From contig CAVSKB010000011.1 of assembly GCA_963728295.1 (NCBI GenBank), positions 310,001-374,000 of the forward strand: a stretch of 64,000 bases of DNA, in the 5' to 3' direction. This DNA is from DATJKD01 sp963728295 (GTDB taxonomy: Bacteria; Pseudomonadota; Gammaproteobacteria; Steroidobacterales; Steroidobacteraceae). The translations under genes were made by a program, and so were the position numbers. Positions 31,816-41,209 of this stretch are shown one piece after another. Numbering within the stretch: the first letter of the stretch is position 1; every line of letters starts with the position of its first letter. The notes beneath the pieces are model-generated. The model worked only from the letters and a program-made list of their open reading frames with translations, was not told the DNA's origin and ran no database searches.

Positions 31816-32178
31816 CTGGAGCGTCGCTCTTCAGCGCAACGACGTCATCTCCGACCGAGTCTGCTGCTGGGGTGATGGAATCCATTGCTTCCTCAGGAGA
31901 CGCATGATCATGCTCGCGGCGGGGTAACCCTTATCGGCAATTTCAGCCCGACGCGAGCCACTCGCGCAAGGCCGCGGTGCGCTAATCGCCTGCCGGGCAA
32001 CGGCCGTGAACATATTTCACGCCCGGCTGGACGCGTCCGGCGGGCCGCCGGCGCGTCGGCTGGCGAGTCTCGGCGGCGCAAAAGCACCGACCCGCACGCC
32101 AGAACGCGCCGAGCGGGGTAGCATCCGGGAAGGGGCAGCACGCGATTGCCTTCAGCGGAGATCGGGGGTACCAGGCTC
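31816..32178. other. Intergenic region, no gene recognised
   Basis: This 363-bp stretch separates the divergent sulfotransferase and gpsA genes and should hold both promoters. I see no reading frame with family features and no clear -35/-10 pair. Short open frames here have no ribosome-binding site or recognisable motif. Confidence 0.6.
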
Positions 32179-33180
32179 ATGAAACTGAAGGTCGGCCTGC
32201 TCGGCGGAGGCTCCTGGGGTACCACGGTCGCCTCGCTGGTGGCACGCAATGCGCCCGCGCTCCTGTGGGCGCGCGATGCCGCGACGGTGGAGGAGATCAA
32301 CACCCACCACAGCAACCAGAAATACCTGCCCGGGATAACACTTCATCCCGACCTGCACGCCACGCACGATGTGCGTGAGGTCAGCGCCCATGTGGACGTC
32401 GTGGTGGTGGGCGTGCCGTCTCATAGCTTTCGCAGCACGCTCGAGATGATCCGCGAGCACATCCGCCCATGGGTACCGGTGATAAGCCTGACGAAAGGCC
32501 TGGAAGCGGGCACTGCCAGGCGCATGACGCAGATCATCGAGGAAGTTCTGCCCGGACATCCCGTCGGCGTGCTCACCGGACCCAATCTGGCGCGCGAGAT
32601 CATGGCCGGTTATGCGGCAGCTAGCGTCATCGCAATGGACGACGACATCATCAATCGGTCGCTGCAGCAGCTGTTCAGCAGCGGCCTGTTCCGCGTGTAT
32701 ACGAACGACGACGTGATCGGCTGCGAGCTGGGCGGCGTTCTGAAGAACGTGGTGGCCATCGCCGTAGGCATGGGCGACGGGCAGGGGGCCGGCGACAACA
32801 CGCGGGCAGCCGTGATCACCCGCGGACTCGCCGAAATCACTCGCCTCGGCGTCGCGATGGGGGGCAAGCCGTCGACGTTTGCCGGCCTGGCGGGCGTCGG
32901 GGATCTGGTGGCGACCTGTACCAGCGCGCACAGCCGCAACCGTCATGTCGGTGTCGAGCTCGGCAAGGGCCGCCGCATCGATGACATCGTTGCCGATATG
33001 TTCATGGTCGCCGAAGGCGTCAAGAGTGCGCCGATCGTGATGGAACTCGCGGAGCATTACGGCATCGACATGCCGATCTCGCGCGAGGTCTACCAGGTGC
33101 TGCGCGGCGAAATCGACCCGAGACGGGCCTTTCGCGGCCTGCTGCGTACTTCGGCCGGCGCCGAATCCGACGCTGGGTGA
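32179..33180 (+). CDS. gpsA: NAD(P)H-dependent glycerol-3-phosphate dehydrogenase
   Basis: A 333-residue GpsA, reducing dihydroxyacetone phosphate to sn-glycerol-3-phosphate for lipid synthesis. The cofactor motif is VGLLGGGSWGTTVASLVAR; further landmarks are NQKYLPGITL, SLTKGLE, VLTGPNLAREIMAGY, the catalytic-Lys region ELGGVLKNVVAIAVGMGDG and FAGLAGVGDLVATCTSAHSR. Length is normal. It is the only plus-strand gene here, next to a block of acyltransferases that use glycerol-3-phosphate, which suggests a dedicated supply. Confidence 0.94.
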   Translation: MKLKVGLLGGGSWGTTVASLVARNAPALLWARDAATVEEINTHHSNQKYLPGITLHPDLHATHDVREVSAHVDVVVVGVPSHSFRSTLEMIREHIRPWVPVISLTKGLEAGTARRMTQIIEEVLPGHPVGVLTGPNLAREIMAGYAAASVIAMDDDIINRSLQQLFSSGLFRVYTNDDVIGCELGGVLKNVVAIAVGMGDGQGAGDNTRAAVITRGLAEITRLGVAMGGKPSTFAGLAGVGDLVATCTSAHSRNRHVGVELGKGRRIDDIVADMFMVAEGVKSAPIVMELAEHYGIDMPISREVYQVLRGEIDPRRAFRGLLRTSAGAESDAG

Positions 33181-33221
33181 CACCTAAGGAGTTGCGTCAC
33201 GGTCGTTCGGGCGGCGGCCAA

Positions 33222-34136
33222 TCAGACGTTCGCTGCGAGCCAGGCCACCAGGTCCGCCGTGACCTGCTCGCGATTGATTTCGTTCAGCGTCTCATGGCGA
33301 GCGCTCGGGTAGAAGCGCGAACTGACGCGCCCCATTCCTGTCGCCGTGTAACGTCGCAGCAGTTCGTGCAGTGCCGTCAGGTTCTGGTTCACCGGATCCT
33401 TGTCGCCGGCGAATACGTAGACGGGAAGGTCACGCGGGATACGCGCGTATTCGGTGGAAGTTCTCGGGATTCGATTGTGCTTGAGCAGGTCCAACCAGGC
33501 ACCGGCGGTCAGCGGAAATCCGCACAGCGGGTCGTCGATGTAGGCGCGCACTTCGGCGCGGTCGCGGCTCAGCCAGTCGAACGGGGTCTCCACGTCCTCC
33601 AACCCTGCGGTGAAACCGCCGCCGGCCATCATCTCAGTCATGACCGTACACGGAGCGTCACGTCCGCTCTTGGCCACCTCCGCCTCGACCAGCGGCGCCA
33701 GATCAAGGAGACCGTCGATCAGCATGGAGCCGCTCAGTACGGCGCCGTCGATTTTCGCGCCGTATTCCGCGACGTATTGCTGGGCCATCAATGAACCCAT
33801 GCTGTGCCCGACGAGGACCAGCGGCAGCCCTGGATGCTGCTCGCGCACGATGCTGGCCGCACGGTCGAGATCGGCTACGGCGCGATTCCAGCCGTCGGCA
33901 TCCCCGAAAACGCCCAGCTGCGCGCGGCTGCCCGTCAAACCGTGTCCACGATGATCGGGCGCGTAGACGGCGTAGCCCGCCGAGTTGAGAGCCTCGGCCA
34001 CGCGTGCGTAGCGCGCTCCATGCTCGGCCGCGCCGTGGGCGATCAGAATGGCCGCGCGCGCGTTCTCCCGCGGCCAGACCCGCATGAAGATCGGCATCTG
34101 ATCCGGCGCATCTGAGGTGAAGCTGATTACCTGCAT
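33222..34136 (-). CDS. Alpha/beta hydrolase, monoacylglycerol lipase-like
   Basis: A 304-residue serine hydrolase. Landmarks are the oxyanion region LIAHGAAEHGARYARVAEAL, YAPDHRGHGLT, the nucleophile elbow LVGHSMGSLMAQ, the acid region VFAGDKDPVNQN and the catalytic His in YPSARHETLNE. This pattern is the monoacylglycerol lipase/lysophospholipase (PldB-like) group. No signal peptide, so cytoplasmic. As the last gene of the minus-strand storage-lipid operon it may release fatty acids from monoacylglycerols. Confidence 0.85.
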   Translation of the reverse strand: MQVISFTSDAPDQMPIFMRVWPRENARAAILIAHGAAEHGARYARVAEALNSAGYAVYAPDHRGHGLTGSRAQLGVFGDADGWNRAVADLDRAASIVREQHPGLPLVLVGHSMGSLMAQQYVAEYGAKIDGAVLSGSMLIDGLLDLAPLVEAEVAKSGRDAPCTVMTEMMAGGGFTAGLEDVETPFDWLSRDRAEVRAYIDDPLCGFPLTAGAWLDLLKHNRIPRTSTEYARIPRDLPVYVFAGDKDPVNQNLTALHELLRRYTATGMGRVSSRFYPSARHETLNEINREQVTADLVAWLAANV

Positions 34137-34165
34137 CTTCGGGTGTTCCGCTATCGTCGTGGTCG

Positions 34166-35716
34166 TCAGCGATTGCGATCCACGATCGCGCGCTTCAATT
34201 GGGTCTTGTCCATCTTTCCCACCGGCGTCTTGGGCAGCGACCGCTCGAAAAACTCGACCGATTTCGGGACCTTGTACCCTGCCAGGTGCTGTCTGCAGTG
34301 TTGCTGCAAGTCCGGGGCCGTGACGGATCCGCCCGGCTTGAGCCTGACTACGGCATGTACGAGTTCCCCCCACTTCTCGTCTGGCAGGCCGATGATCGCG
34401 CATTCCTCGATCGCCGGATGCAGCATCAGGGCATTCTCGACTTCTGCTGAATAGACGTTCTCACCGCCCGTGATCAACATGTCCTTGACGCGATCGACCA
34501 GCGTCAGAAAGCCCTTCTCATCCAGAAAACCTGCATCGCCACTGTGATACCAGTTGTCGTGCATCACGTCTTCAGTCAGGTGCGGCTTGTTCCAGTAGCC
34601 CTTCATCACGGAATTGCTGCGGATGCAGACCTCGCCGACCTGGCCGGGCGGCAGAATCCTGCGATCGGGACTCTGTATGCTGAGCAGCACTCCGCGAAAC
34701 GGGCGGCCGCACGAGCGCATCATTTTTTCGCCGCGTTCGTCGGCCGTGTGGTACTCGGGACCGAGTATCGTGATGCCGAGAGCCTCGGTCGCGCCGTACC
34801 CGTGGTACAGCTCGACCTTGGGAAACGTTTTCATGACCATGTCGAGCACCGGTCTTGGCATCGGAGATGCGCCATACACCATCTGTCGCACCGAGGAGAT
34901 AGTCTGGCCGGATTCGTTCAGATACAGGCAGAGCATTCGCGCCATCGTCGGCACCAGCAGGATGCAGGTCACCTTGTGGCGGTTGCAGGCATCCACGAGC
35001 GGCTGCATCTCGAACTTGCCCATGAACACGTTGGCGCACGCGCTGATGGTGGCCGTGAAGCACATGATGCCGTCCGCCATGTGGAACATGGGGGCGACAT
35101 GGATGTACACGTCGTCTTCGGACAGGCTCTTGAAAGCCGAGGACCATCCCTGAGATCCCGCGAGCATCTGCGCATGGGTCAGCATCACTCCTTTGGGCAG
35201 ACCGGTGGTTCCCCCGGTGAAGTAGATTATTGCGATATCGTCGACGGCAGGATCCGCGGTGTCCGCGCCCGGATCACCCTTGAGCAGGGTGTCGTACGAC
35301 ACGTAACCTTCGGGGCAGTGGTTCGTGCCGATGTAGATCAGGCCGCGGGTGCCGTGCAGCGATGATCTGATGCCTTCGAAGAGCAGGAGCATCTCGTCGT
35401 CGCAGCAGATCCACGGGCCATCCATGTCCTCCAGACAGTAGATGATCTCGCGCGCTGCGAAGCGGGTGTTGATCGGCACGACCGTGCCTCCGGCCCACAG
35501 TACCGCGAACTGCATTTCGAAATAACGTGCGGAGTTCAGGCTCAGGATCGCCATGCGATCGCCTTTCTTGAAGCCGCGCGAGATCAGCGCGGATGCCACA
35601 GCCCGCACGCGCGTGGCGACCTCCAGCCAGGTATAGGAACGATCGGCTTCGTGAATGGCCGGGCCGTTGGCATTCAGAACCACGGCGCGCCTCAACATGT
35701 CCTTTATCGTATACAT
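34166..35716 (-). CDS. AMP-forming acyl-CoA synthetase (long-chain fatty acid-CoA ligase)
   Basis: A 516-residue ANL-superfamily ligase. The AMP-binding motif is IIYFTGGTTGLPKGVMLTHA, followed by GYGATEALG, YHSGDAGFLDEKGFLTLVDR and the C-terminal catalytic Lys in LPKTPVGKMDKTQLKR. It would activate free fatty acids for the acyltransferases encoded just upstream (WS/DGAT, PlsC, PlsB types). It lies 29 bp before the lipase gene and 49 bp after the WS/DGAT gene. Confidence 0.92.
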   Translation of the reverse strand: MYTIKDMLRRAVVLNANGPAIHEADRSYTWLEVATRVRAVASALISRGFKKGDRMAILSLNSARYFEMQFAVLWAGGTVVPINTRFAAREIIYCLEDMDGPWICCDDEMLLLFEGIRSSLHGTRGLIYIGTNHCPEGYVSYDTLLKGDPGADTADPAVDDIAIIYFTGGTTGLPKGVMLTHAQMLAGSQGWSSAFKSLSEDDVYIHVAPMFHMADGIMCFTATISACANVFMGKFEMQPLVDACNRHKVTCILLVPTMARMLCLYLNESGQTISSVRQMVYGASPMPRPVLDMVMKTFPKVELYHGYGATEALGITILGPEYHTADERGEKMMRSCGRPFRGVLLSIQSPDRRILPPGQVGEVCIRSNSVMKGYWNKPHLTEDVMHDNWYHSGDAGFLDEKGFLTLVDRVKDMLITGGENVYSAEVENALMLHPAIEECAIIGLPDEKWGELVHAVVRLKPGGSVTAPDLQQHCRQHLAGYKVPKSVEFFERSLPKTPVGKMDKTQLKRAIVDRNR

Positions 35717-35765
35717 CGAAACCCCCTTGATTCCGGGAGCCGCAGGCTATCGAGTCGGACGCGGA

Positions 35766-37202
35766 TCACGACGCCTTTCTCTGTTTCCTTGACGTGTGGC
35801 TCAGCTCCCGAAACGAATCCTCCAGGCACTGCACGAAAAATTCCATGTCCGGGATGATCTGCGGCGTCGAGATGACCATGAAGACCAGCTCGCCGTTGTA
35901 GCTCGGTGTTCCAATGCAGAGTCCCATTCCATCGCCGATCGGTGTCAGGCCCAGTTGCCGGAGACACGGGGATCCCTTCAGATAGAGGGGCACCTGCGGA
36001 CCGGGCACGTTGGTGATCATCACGTTACACATGCGCTTGAACACATTCGCCTTCATGATCAGGCGCGTGACCATGGCCATGCTGTACGCGGGAAAGTGCT
36101 GACTCATTTCGGTCAACAGTTTCGCCGATGCGCCGGACTTGGCTTCCTTCGACCGTCGCGTCTGCCGGGTGATCGCGGCCAACCTGTCGTCGGGCTTGGC
36201 CAGGTCCGTAAAGAGGGGGACCGTCATCGCGCTGATCTGGTTCCCGATACCTTTACCCTGGGAGCCGTCCTTCGGCCTTGCATTGATCGGTACCCAGGCG
36301 ATCAGGGGCTCGTCCGGCAGATCCTTGTGAGCCAGCAGGTACTTTCTTAGTGCGCCGCCACAGACTGCCAGGACGACGTCGTTGATCGTTGCTCCCTCGA
36401 TGCGTGACTTGATCCGTTTGAAGTCGCTCAACGCGAACCAGCAGGCGTCGAAATGCTTTTGTGGCGACACCGGTCTGTTGAACCGCGTGTCGGGGACTCC
36501 ATAGGCTTCCTCTTCGTCGTCGCCGCCGCTGAGCTTGCGGAACAACACCGGCAACACGCCGGGCGCCGCGCGCCGCAGGGTGTCCATCAGGCGGATCGGA
36601 GAGCGCGTGTTGTTGATCAATGCGCGAGCAAGCATGTCCCGGGTCCGTGGTGCGGCGCCGGCACCTTCCGCCTCCGCGGCGACACTTAGCGCCGGCGTGC
36701 CTTCCTCATCGACGTCCGAGAATGCGGCGAAGAACTGCATCCCCGTCGCTCCGTCGACGGCGGCGTGATGCGCCTTCAGGATCAGTGCGAAACTGCCCTT
36801 CGGTATGCCGTCGATTCCATCCAGGCCGTCCAGCATGCAGACTTCCCACAGCGGCCGGTTCATGTCCATCGGCTTGTTGTGATACTTGCTGACGAAGCGC
36901 GTGAACTGCCGCCACGTGCCGGGTTTCGGCAGACAGCTGTACTGGACGTGATACTCGACGTCGAAATGCTCGTCGTCGACCCAGTAGGGATAGTCGAGTT
37001 CGAGCGGAACCCGCATCAGGCGGCGCCGAAAAATCGGGCTGACGTTCAGTCGGCCTCGCACGTGTTCGATCAGGGATTCCAGATCCAGTCTTGTCCGCTT
37101 GGCCTTCGGTGGGCCGTAGATCAGGACCATAGCCACGTTTGCGAAGCTGTTTTCCGTGTCCGCGTGCAGAAACTGCGCATCCTGGGCACCGAGCTGTTTC
37201 AT
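35766..37202 (-). CDS. Wax ester synthase/diacylglycerol acyltransferase (WS/DGAT)
   Basis: A 478-residue bifunctional acyl-CoA:alcohol/diacylglycerol acyltransferase, the last step of wax-ester and triacylglycerol synthesis. The catalytic motif HHAAVDG is at residues 145-151, preceded by the PLWE motif (MNRPLWEVCML). The C-terminal family motif NVPGPQVPLYLKGSPC is present, and GATINDVVLAVCGGALR is the conserved second-domain helix. ATG 37202 is chosen because it begins the family N-terminus (KQLGAQDAQFLH). It lies 16 bp downstream of a PlsC-type gene. Confidence 0.94.
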   Translation of the reverse strand: MKQLGAQDAQFLHADTENSFANVAMVLIYGPPKAKRTRLDLESLIEHVRGRLNVSPIFRRRLMRVPLELDYPYWVDDEHFDVEYHVQYSCLPKPGTWRQFTRFVSKYHNKPMDMNRPLWEVCMLDGLDGIDGIPKGSFALILKAHHAAVDGATGMQFFAAFSDVDEEGTPALSVAAEAEGAGAAPRTRDMLARALINNTRSPIRLMDTLRRAAPGVLPVLFRKLSGGDDEEEAYGVPDTRFNRPVSPQKHFDACWFALSDFKRIKSRIEGATINDVVLAVCGGALRKYLLAHKDLPDEPLIAWVPINARPKDGSQGKGIGNQISAMTVPLFTDLAKPDDRLAAITRQTRRSKEAKSGASAKLLTEMSQHFPAYSMAMVTRLIMKANVFKRMCNVMITNVPGPQVPLYLKGSPCLRQLGLTPIGDGMGLCIGTPSYNGELVFMVISTPQIIPDMEFFVQCLEDSFRELSHTSRKQRKAS

Positions 37203-37218
37203 CGACGGCGTCCTCGCC

Positions 37219-38844
37219 TCATTGCTGTTTGAGCGCCGAAGCCGATCCATTGGTCTTTCTCATCCGCGCCCTCGACGCCGCTGCCTTCGCAGGCCGCCGC
37301 GGGCCCCGCTTGGTCGCTGTCGCACCGGGCGTAGCCGCGGCGGACGCCTTGGCGGACTTCGGCGCCGGAACCTCCTCCTCGGGGTGCCCCAGCTTGCGCA
37401 GATAGAGGTTGCGCACTTCCGCGATACGGGTGGCCATGTCTTCTGCCGTCCACGTGGAGGGATCAATCGGGTCGAGCACCTCGACGAGCACGGTCGCCGG
37501 TCGAAAGACGAAGTCTCCTTTCGGCTGTACGTCGATGGCGTTGTGGATGACGATGGGCAGAATCGGCACGCCGGCCTGCATCGCGATGTGGAATGCGCCT
37601 TTCTTGAACGGCCCGGGAATTGTCGACGTGGAGCGCGTACCTTCCACCGCGACCGCGACGAAGCGGCCTTCCGAGCGAATCGCGTCGATCAGCGGCTTCA
37701 TTGATTCGATAGCCTTGCTGGCATCTTTTCGATCGATGGGGATCACACCGGCGAACTGGATCGCCTGGCTGACGATCGGGATGTTGGCGATCTCCTTCTT
37801 ACCTACCGCAGCGAAATTGCCGCGCAGCAACTTCATGATGATGATCGCATCCGCCTGGCTCTGGTGGTTGGAGATCACGACGGCCGGCCTGTTGTTCCAG
37901 ATCTTTTCTTCGCCAATGACCTTGATCTTGAGACCGACAAGCGCGCTGGCCAGGTCCGCCCAGAGCGAAATCATGGCCCTTCGGCCGTCGTTCTTCGAGC
38001 CGCTCAATCCCCAGACACCCAGGCCGATTACCGCTGAGCCGACGAGCGAACCGTAAACGCCGAGGCTGCGCAGGTAACCCCATACGCCCGGGCGTTGCCT
38101 GCTCGTGAAGCGGCGAATCGGCCAGCCGCGCCGGATGGCGACGCTCTCGAGTTTGCGATCCGGGTTGAGAATCTGCGGGTGGCCGATGTGCTCGAGCAGG
38201 TCCAGGTCGTCGTGACTGTCGGTGTAGAAGACGCTCTTCCCGAGGTCGATGCCCGCGTCCGCTGCAAGCCTCTCCACGGCCACGACCTTGCCCCGGCCAG
38301 AGCACGTGGGACGGATGACAGCGCCAGTGAACCGGCCATCCTCGACTTCGAGGCTGGTGCACAGGACGTGACCGATACGCAGGTCGCGGGCGGCGGGTCT
38401 GACCTGATAGGGTGTTGCCGATGAGACTATCGCCACGGTGTGGCGCTTGCGCTGGTGCGCCTGCACGAGCGCGCGAGCCTCGGGATAGATGGATCGTGAG
38501 AGGTGTTTCTGATAGATCTCCTCGCCGAATTCCGCATAGCTCTGCTCACTGACCCCGCGAAGGATTTTGCCGCTGGCCGCCATCGCGGCTGAGAATCCGA
38601 TGCGCCCCAGGGCAAGGTTCGCCATGCTTGCCACCAGCTCGAAGAAATCGGTGGCCGTCATGTGGCCCTTGCGCAGCTGTTCGCGCACGAAGACCAGGGC
38701 CGAGAAACCCGCGATCAGCGTGCCGTCAAAATCGAAGAAGGCCCCGATGTGAGGGCCGCTCTCCATGGCCTCGACATTCTTGATCACGTCGCCATGCGGC
38801 ATCGTCATTGCGGTCTTCCAGTTGTCTGATTCCCGGGCTGCCAT
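37219..38844 (-). CDS. HAD phosphatase-PlsC (1-acylglycerol-3-phosphate acyltransferase) fusion
   Basis: A 541-residue two-domain protein. Residues 30-245 are a HAD-IB (SerB-like) hydrolase: FFDFDGTLIAG at the start, IVSSATPYQV and YTDSHDDLDLLEH. Residues 295-490 are a PlsC-type acyltransferase with NHQSQAD (326-332), FAGVIPIDR and EGTRS (401-405). The last 45 residues are a Lys/Ala/Pro-rich tail (KRGPRRPAKAAASRARMRK) of possible granule- or membrane-binding use. The pairing suggests conversion of lysophosphatidate to phosphatidate and onward dephosphorylation to diacylglycerol on one polypeptide (inference), feeding the adjacent WS/DGAT. Confidence 0.9.
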   Translation of the reverse strand: MAARESDNWKTAMTMPHGDVIKNVEAMESGPHIGAFFDFDGTLIAGFSALVFVREQLRKGHMTATDFFELVASMANLALGRIGFSAAMAASGKILRGVSEQSYAEFGEEIYQKHLSRSIYPEARALVQAHQRKRHTVAIVSSATPYQVRPAARDLRIGHVLCTSLEVEDGRFTGAVIRPTCSGRGKVVAVERLAADAGIDLGKSVFYTDSHDDLDLLEHIGHPQILNPDRKLESVAIRRGWPIRRFTSRQRPGVWGYLRSLGVYGSLVGSAVIGLGVWGLSGSKNDGRRAMISLWADLASALVGLKIKVIGEEKIWNNRPAVVISNHQSQADAIIIMKLLRGNFAAVGKKEIANIPIVSQAIQFAGVIPIDRKDASKAIESMKPLIDAIRSEGRFVAVAVEGTRSTSTIPGPFKKGAFHIAMQAGVPILPIVIHNAIDVQPKGDFVFRPATVLVEVLDPIDPSTWTAEDMATRIAEVRNLYLRKLGHPEEEVPAPKSAKASAAATPGATATKRGPRRPAKAAASRARMRKTNGSASALKQQ

Positions 38845-38884
38845 GCGGATCCCCTCGCGCCCGAACGGGCGGCGATATCGTCTG

Positions 38885-41209
38885 TTACAGATGCGGCCGC
38901 GCTGCGTAGCGACGCGACTCGGCAAGAGAAGCAAGGAAATTGGTCCTCGACACGGGGGCCGTCAGCTCCTGCAGCAATTGCTGGCGTCCGCTTTGCACGT
39001 GCTCCGCAGGCTCCAGGAGACCGCGGCTCTCGGCGATCTTGATCGCATTCTCGAAATAACTGCTCGAGACCGACTCTTCGCAATGAATGCGATGCTGCAG
39101 CAGGCGTTGTCTGCCGAGCGCATGACTGCGCGCGAGCAGCATCTTGCTGTCGACCGCCGTCGTGTGGGGAAGGAGCGACAGCGCCTCTGCGACCAGCAGG
39201 TAAGCCTCGAGGAAAGCGCGCAGTGTGCCGTGCCCCAGTATCACGGGTAGCGAGCTCACCAGCTCCCGAGCGGCGGCTTCTCCACGTGTGGCCAGGTTCC
39301 TCCAGTCCGGCGAGCGCAAATCGAGCTCCTTCTCCAGTGATCGGATGAATTCCTCCCGCCCCTCGAAGAAGAACTCGAACTTGAGCAGATCGCGCAGATG
39401 CAGGGCCTCCCGATGGAACTGCGTGAGCGCTTCTTCGCCGGTTGCCGTCACCGCGAGCAGGGATAATTCCGCGATGGCACTTCGGACCGGGTAATGAATC
39501 ATCCCGTTGCGATAATACGCTGCCTTTCGCGCCGCCGAGGCGGCGATTGCGTACACCGGCTCGAGGCCGGTCCTGTCGATCTCGACAACTCCGTGCGCAC
39601 CGAGCAGCTGCAACGACCGATCGACGATGGTCTCGTCCCAGCGCGCGACGTCCGTGGTCGTGGGCAGAGCGGAAAGCCTGATCCATTCGCGCAGCGGCGC
39701 AAGCTCGCCGACCAGCTCGTCCATCGTCAGCGCCTGATGTCCGTGCGCCAGCAGCACATAGGTGATCAATGAATTGACGGTGATCGGCGTGACGCTGTTG
39801 ACGTCCACGGCGAGCGCGAAAGCGATCTTCTGGACGTCGCGCTGGCTCACGCCGGCATCGGGATCGCGGATATCCACGAAGTCCGAAAGCTTGACGCCGT
39901 GTCCGAAGCGAACATGGATCTTGCCATGCGGCTTCTTCAGGCGACGAATGTATTGCACGAACCAGGATGCGGACTCCGGCCGCTTCCTCGCGCCGGCCTG
40001 GAGCGCATCGTAGTCCCCTACCTCCGGCACCTGATCGTAGCTGACCGCTATCGGCATCAGGACCAGGTCGGGCGAATTGTCACGCACGTAGGCGCTGACC
40101 ACGTAATTGATCATCCCGTAGCGCAACGGCATCAGCTTGCCCGTTCGCGACCGTGTGCCTTCCATCGCCCAGAGCAGCGGGAAGCGCTTTTCGCCCAGGT
40201 AATCGATGTAGCACCTGAAGACCGCCTTGTAGACGGCATTGTCCTGAAAGCTGCGCCTGATGAAGATGGCGCCGGACTTCTTCATGAGTGTCCCGAGGCC
40301 GAGGAAGTTCATGTTGATGCCGCCGAAGAAGTGCAGCGGCGTCAGATCCAGGTCATGAAACATCGTGACGAGCATGAAACCGTCGACGTGGGACTTGTGC
40401 GTGAAACCGAATGCGACCGGCTTCTCGTCCATGAGCCTGCGAACTCGCTCCAGATCGCTCGCGGGGAGATCGATCTGCGGATCGAATGCGCGCGTGTACA
40501 TGTAACGGCCCAGTGCGGCGGCCAGATCCATTCCGAACGTCGTGTGGGCCGCGGCCATTTCCGCCAGGTACGAGCGCGCCTCCCGATTTACGTCGTCCAG
40601 GGACCTGCCGGAGTCACGAGCGATCTCCTTCAATGCAGCAATCAACCGTGGTCTGCCGAGCACCTCCTCGGTGATCATGCGCGGAATCTTGTAACGTCTG
40701 CCCCTGAGCCGGCGCTCGGAACGGTCGAGGGCCAGCAACGCGGACTTGGAAACGAAACCGGCCAGGTTGTCGCTCTCGATCCGTTCGACCCCGGGTTGCT
40801 GGAGCAGACGGTGCTTCAGCTCGCCGAGTGTGGCTCCTTGCCCCACCACGATCTCGTAGGGCTTCGGTACCCGCTGCTCAATCAGCCGTTGCCTGAGTGC
40901 GCCAGGACGGCCGGTATCCCGGACGATCATGTCGCGAAGCGAAACCCGGCTCGTTGCCCGCGTGCGCGGGGACTGCCAGGACACCCGGAGCGGCACGAAA
41001 TACCGTGTGTCGCGGCCGTCGATCTGCTCGCGCATGACATCCCGGCGGGACAGACCCGCATCGATCACTTCGATCCGGGCATCCTTGGGACGATGTTCGT
41101 CGATGCCGCGGAGGAGAATCTTCTTCTCCGTTGCGCCGCGGCAGTCCAGCAGGAAGACGACGTCGCCTGCTGCGTCATCAGGCCAGAGGTTGCCTGCTTT
41201 CGATGTCAT
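38885..41209 (-). CDS. Glycerol-3-phosphate/dihydroxyacetone-phosphate acyltransferase (PlsB-type)
   Basis: A 774-residue PlsB/GPAT-family enzyme catalysing the first acylation of glycerol-3-phosphate. The four acyltransferase blocks are visible: THKSHVDGFML (HX4D at 271-276), SGAIFIRRSF (312-321), AMEGTRSRTGKL (348-359) and LVLMPIAVSYDQVPE. A long C-terminal helical domain follows, as in PlsB. Start at ATG 41209 (MTSKAGNLWPDD) overlaps the end of the upstream hydrolase by 32 bp; a longer start at 41254 would overlap more. It is the entry enzyme of the storage-lipid block. Confidence 0.9.
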   Translation of the reverse strand: MTSKAGNLWPDDAAGDVVFLLDCRGATEKKILLRGIDEHRPKDARIEVIDAGLSRRDVMREQIDGRDTRYFVPLRVSWQSPRTRATSRVSLRDMIVRDTGRPGALRQRLIEQRVPKPYEIVVGQGATLGELKHRLLQQPGVERIESDNLAGFVSKSALLALDRSERRLRGRRYKIPRMITEEVLGRPRLIAALKEIARDSGRSLDDVNREARSYLAEMAAAHTTFGMDLAAALGRYMYTRAFDPQIDLPASDLERVRRLMDEKPVAFGFTHKSHVDGFMLVTMFHDLDLTPLHFFGGINMNFLGLGTLMKKSGAIFIRRSFQDNAVYKAVFRCYIDYLGEKRFPLLWAMEGTRSRTGKLMPLRYGMINYVVSAYVRDNSPDLVLMPIAVSYDQVPEVGDYDALQAGARKRPESASWFVQYIRRLKKPHGKIHVRFGHGVKLSDFVDIRDPDAGVSQRDVQKIAFALAVDVNSVTPITVNSLITYVLLAHGHQALTMDELVGELAPLREWIRLSALPTTTDVARWDETIVDRSLQLLGAHGVVEIDRTGLEPVYAIAASAARKAAYYRNGMIHYPVRSAIAELSLLAVTATGEEALTQFHREALHLRDLLKFEFFFEGREEFIRSLEKELDLRSPDWRNLATRGEAAARELVSSLPVILGHGTLRAFLEAYLLVAEALSLLPHTTAVDSKMLLARSHALGRQRLLQHRIHCEESVSSSYFENAIKIAESRGLLEPAEHVQSGRQQLLQELTAPVSRTNFLASLAESRRYAARPHL

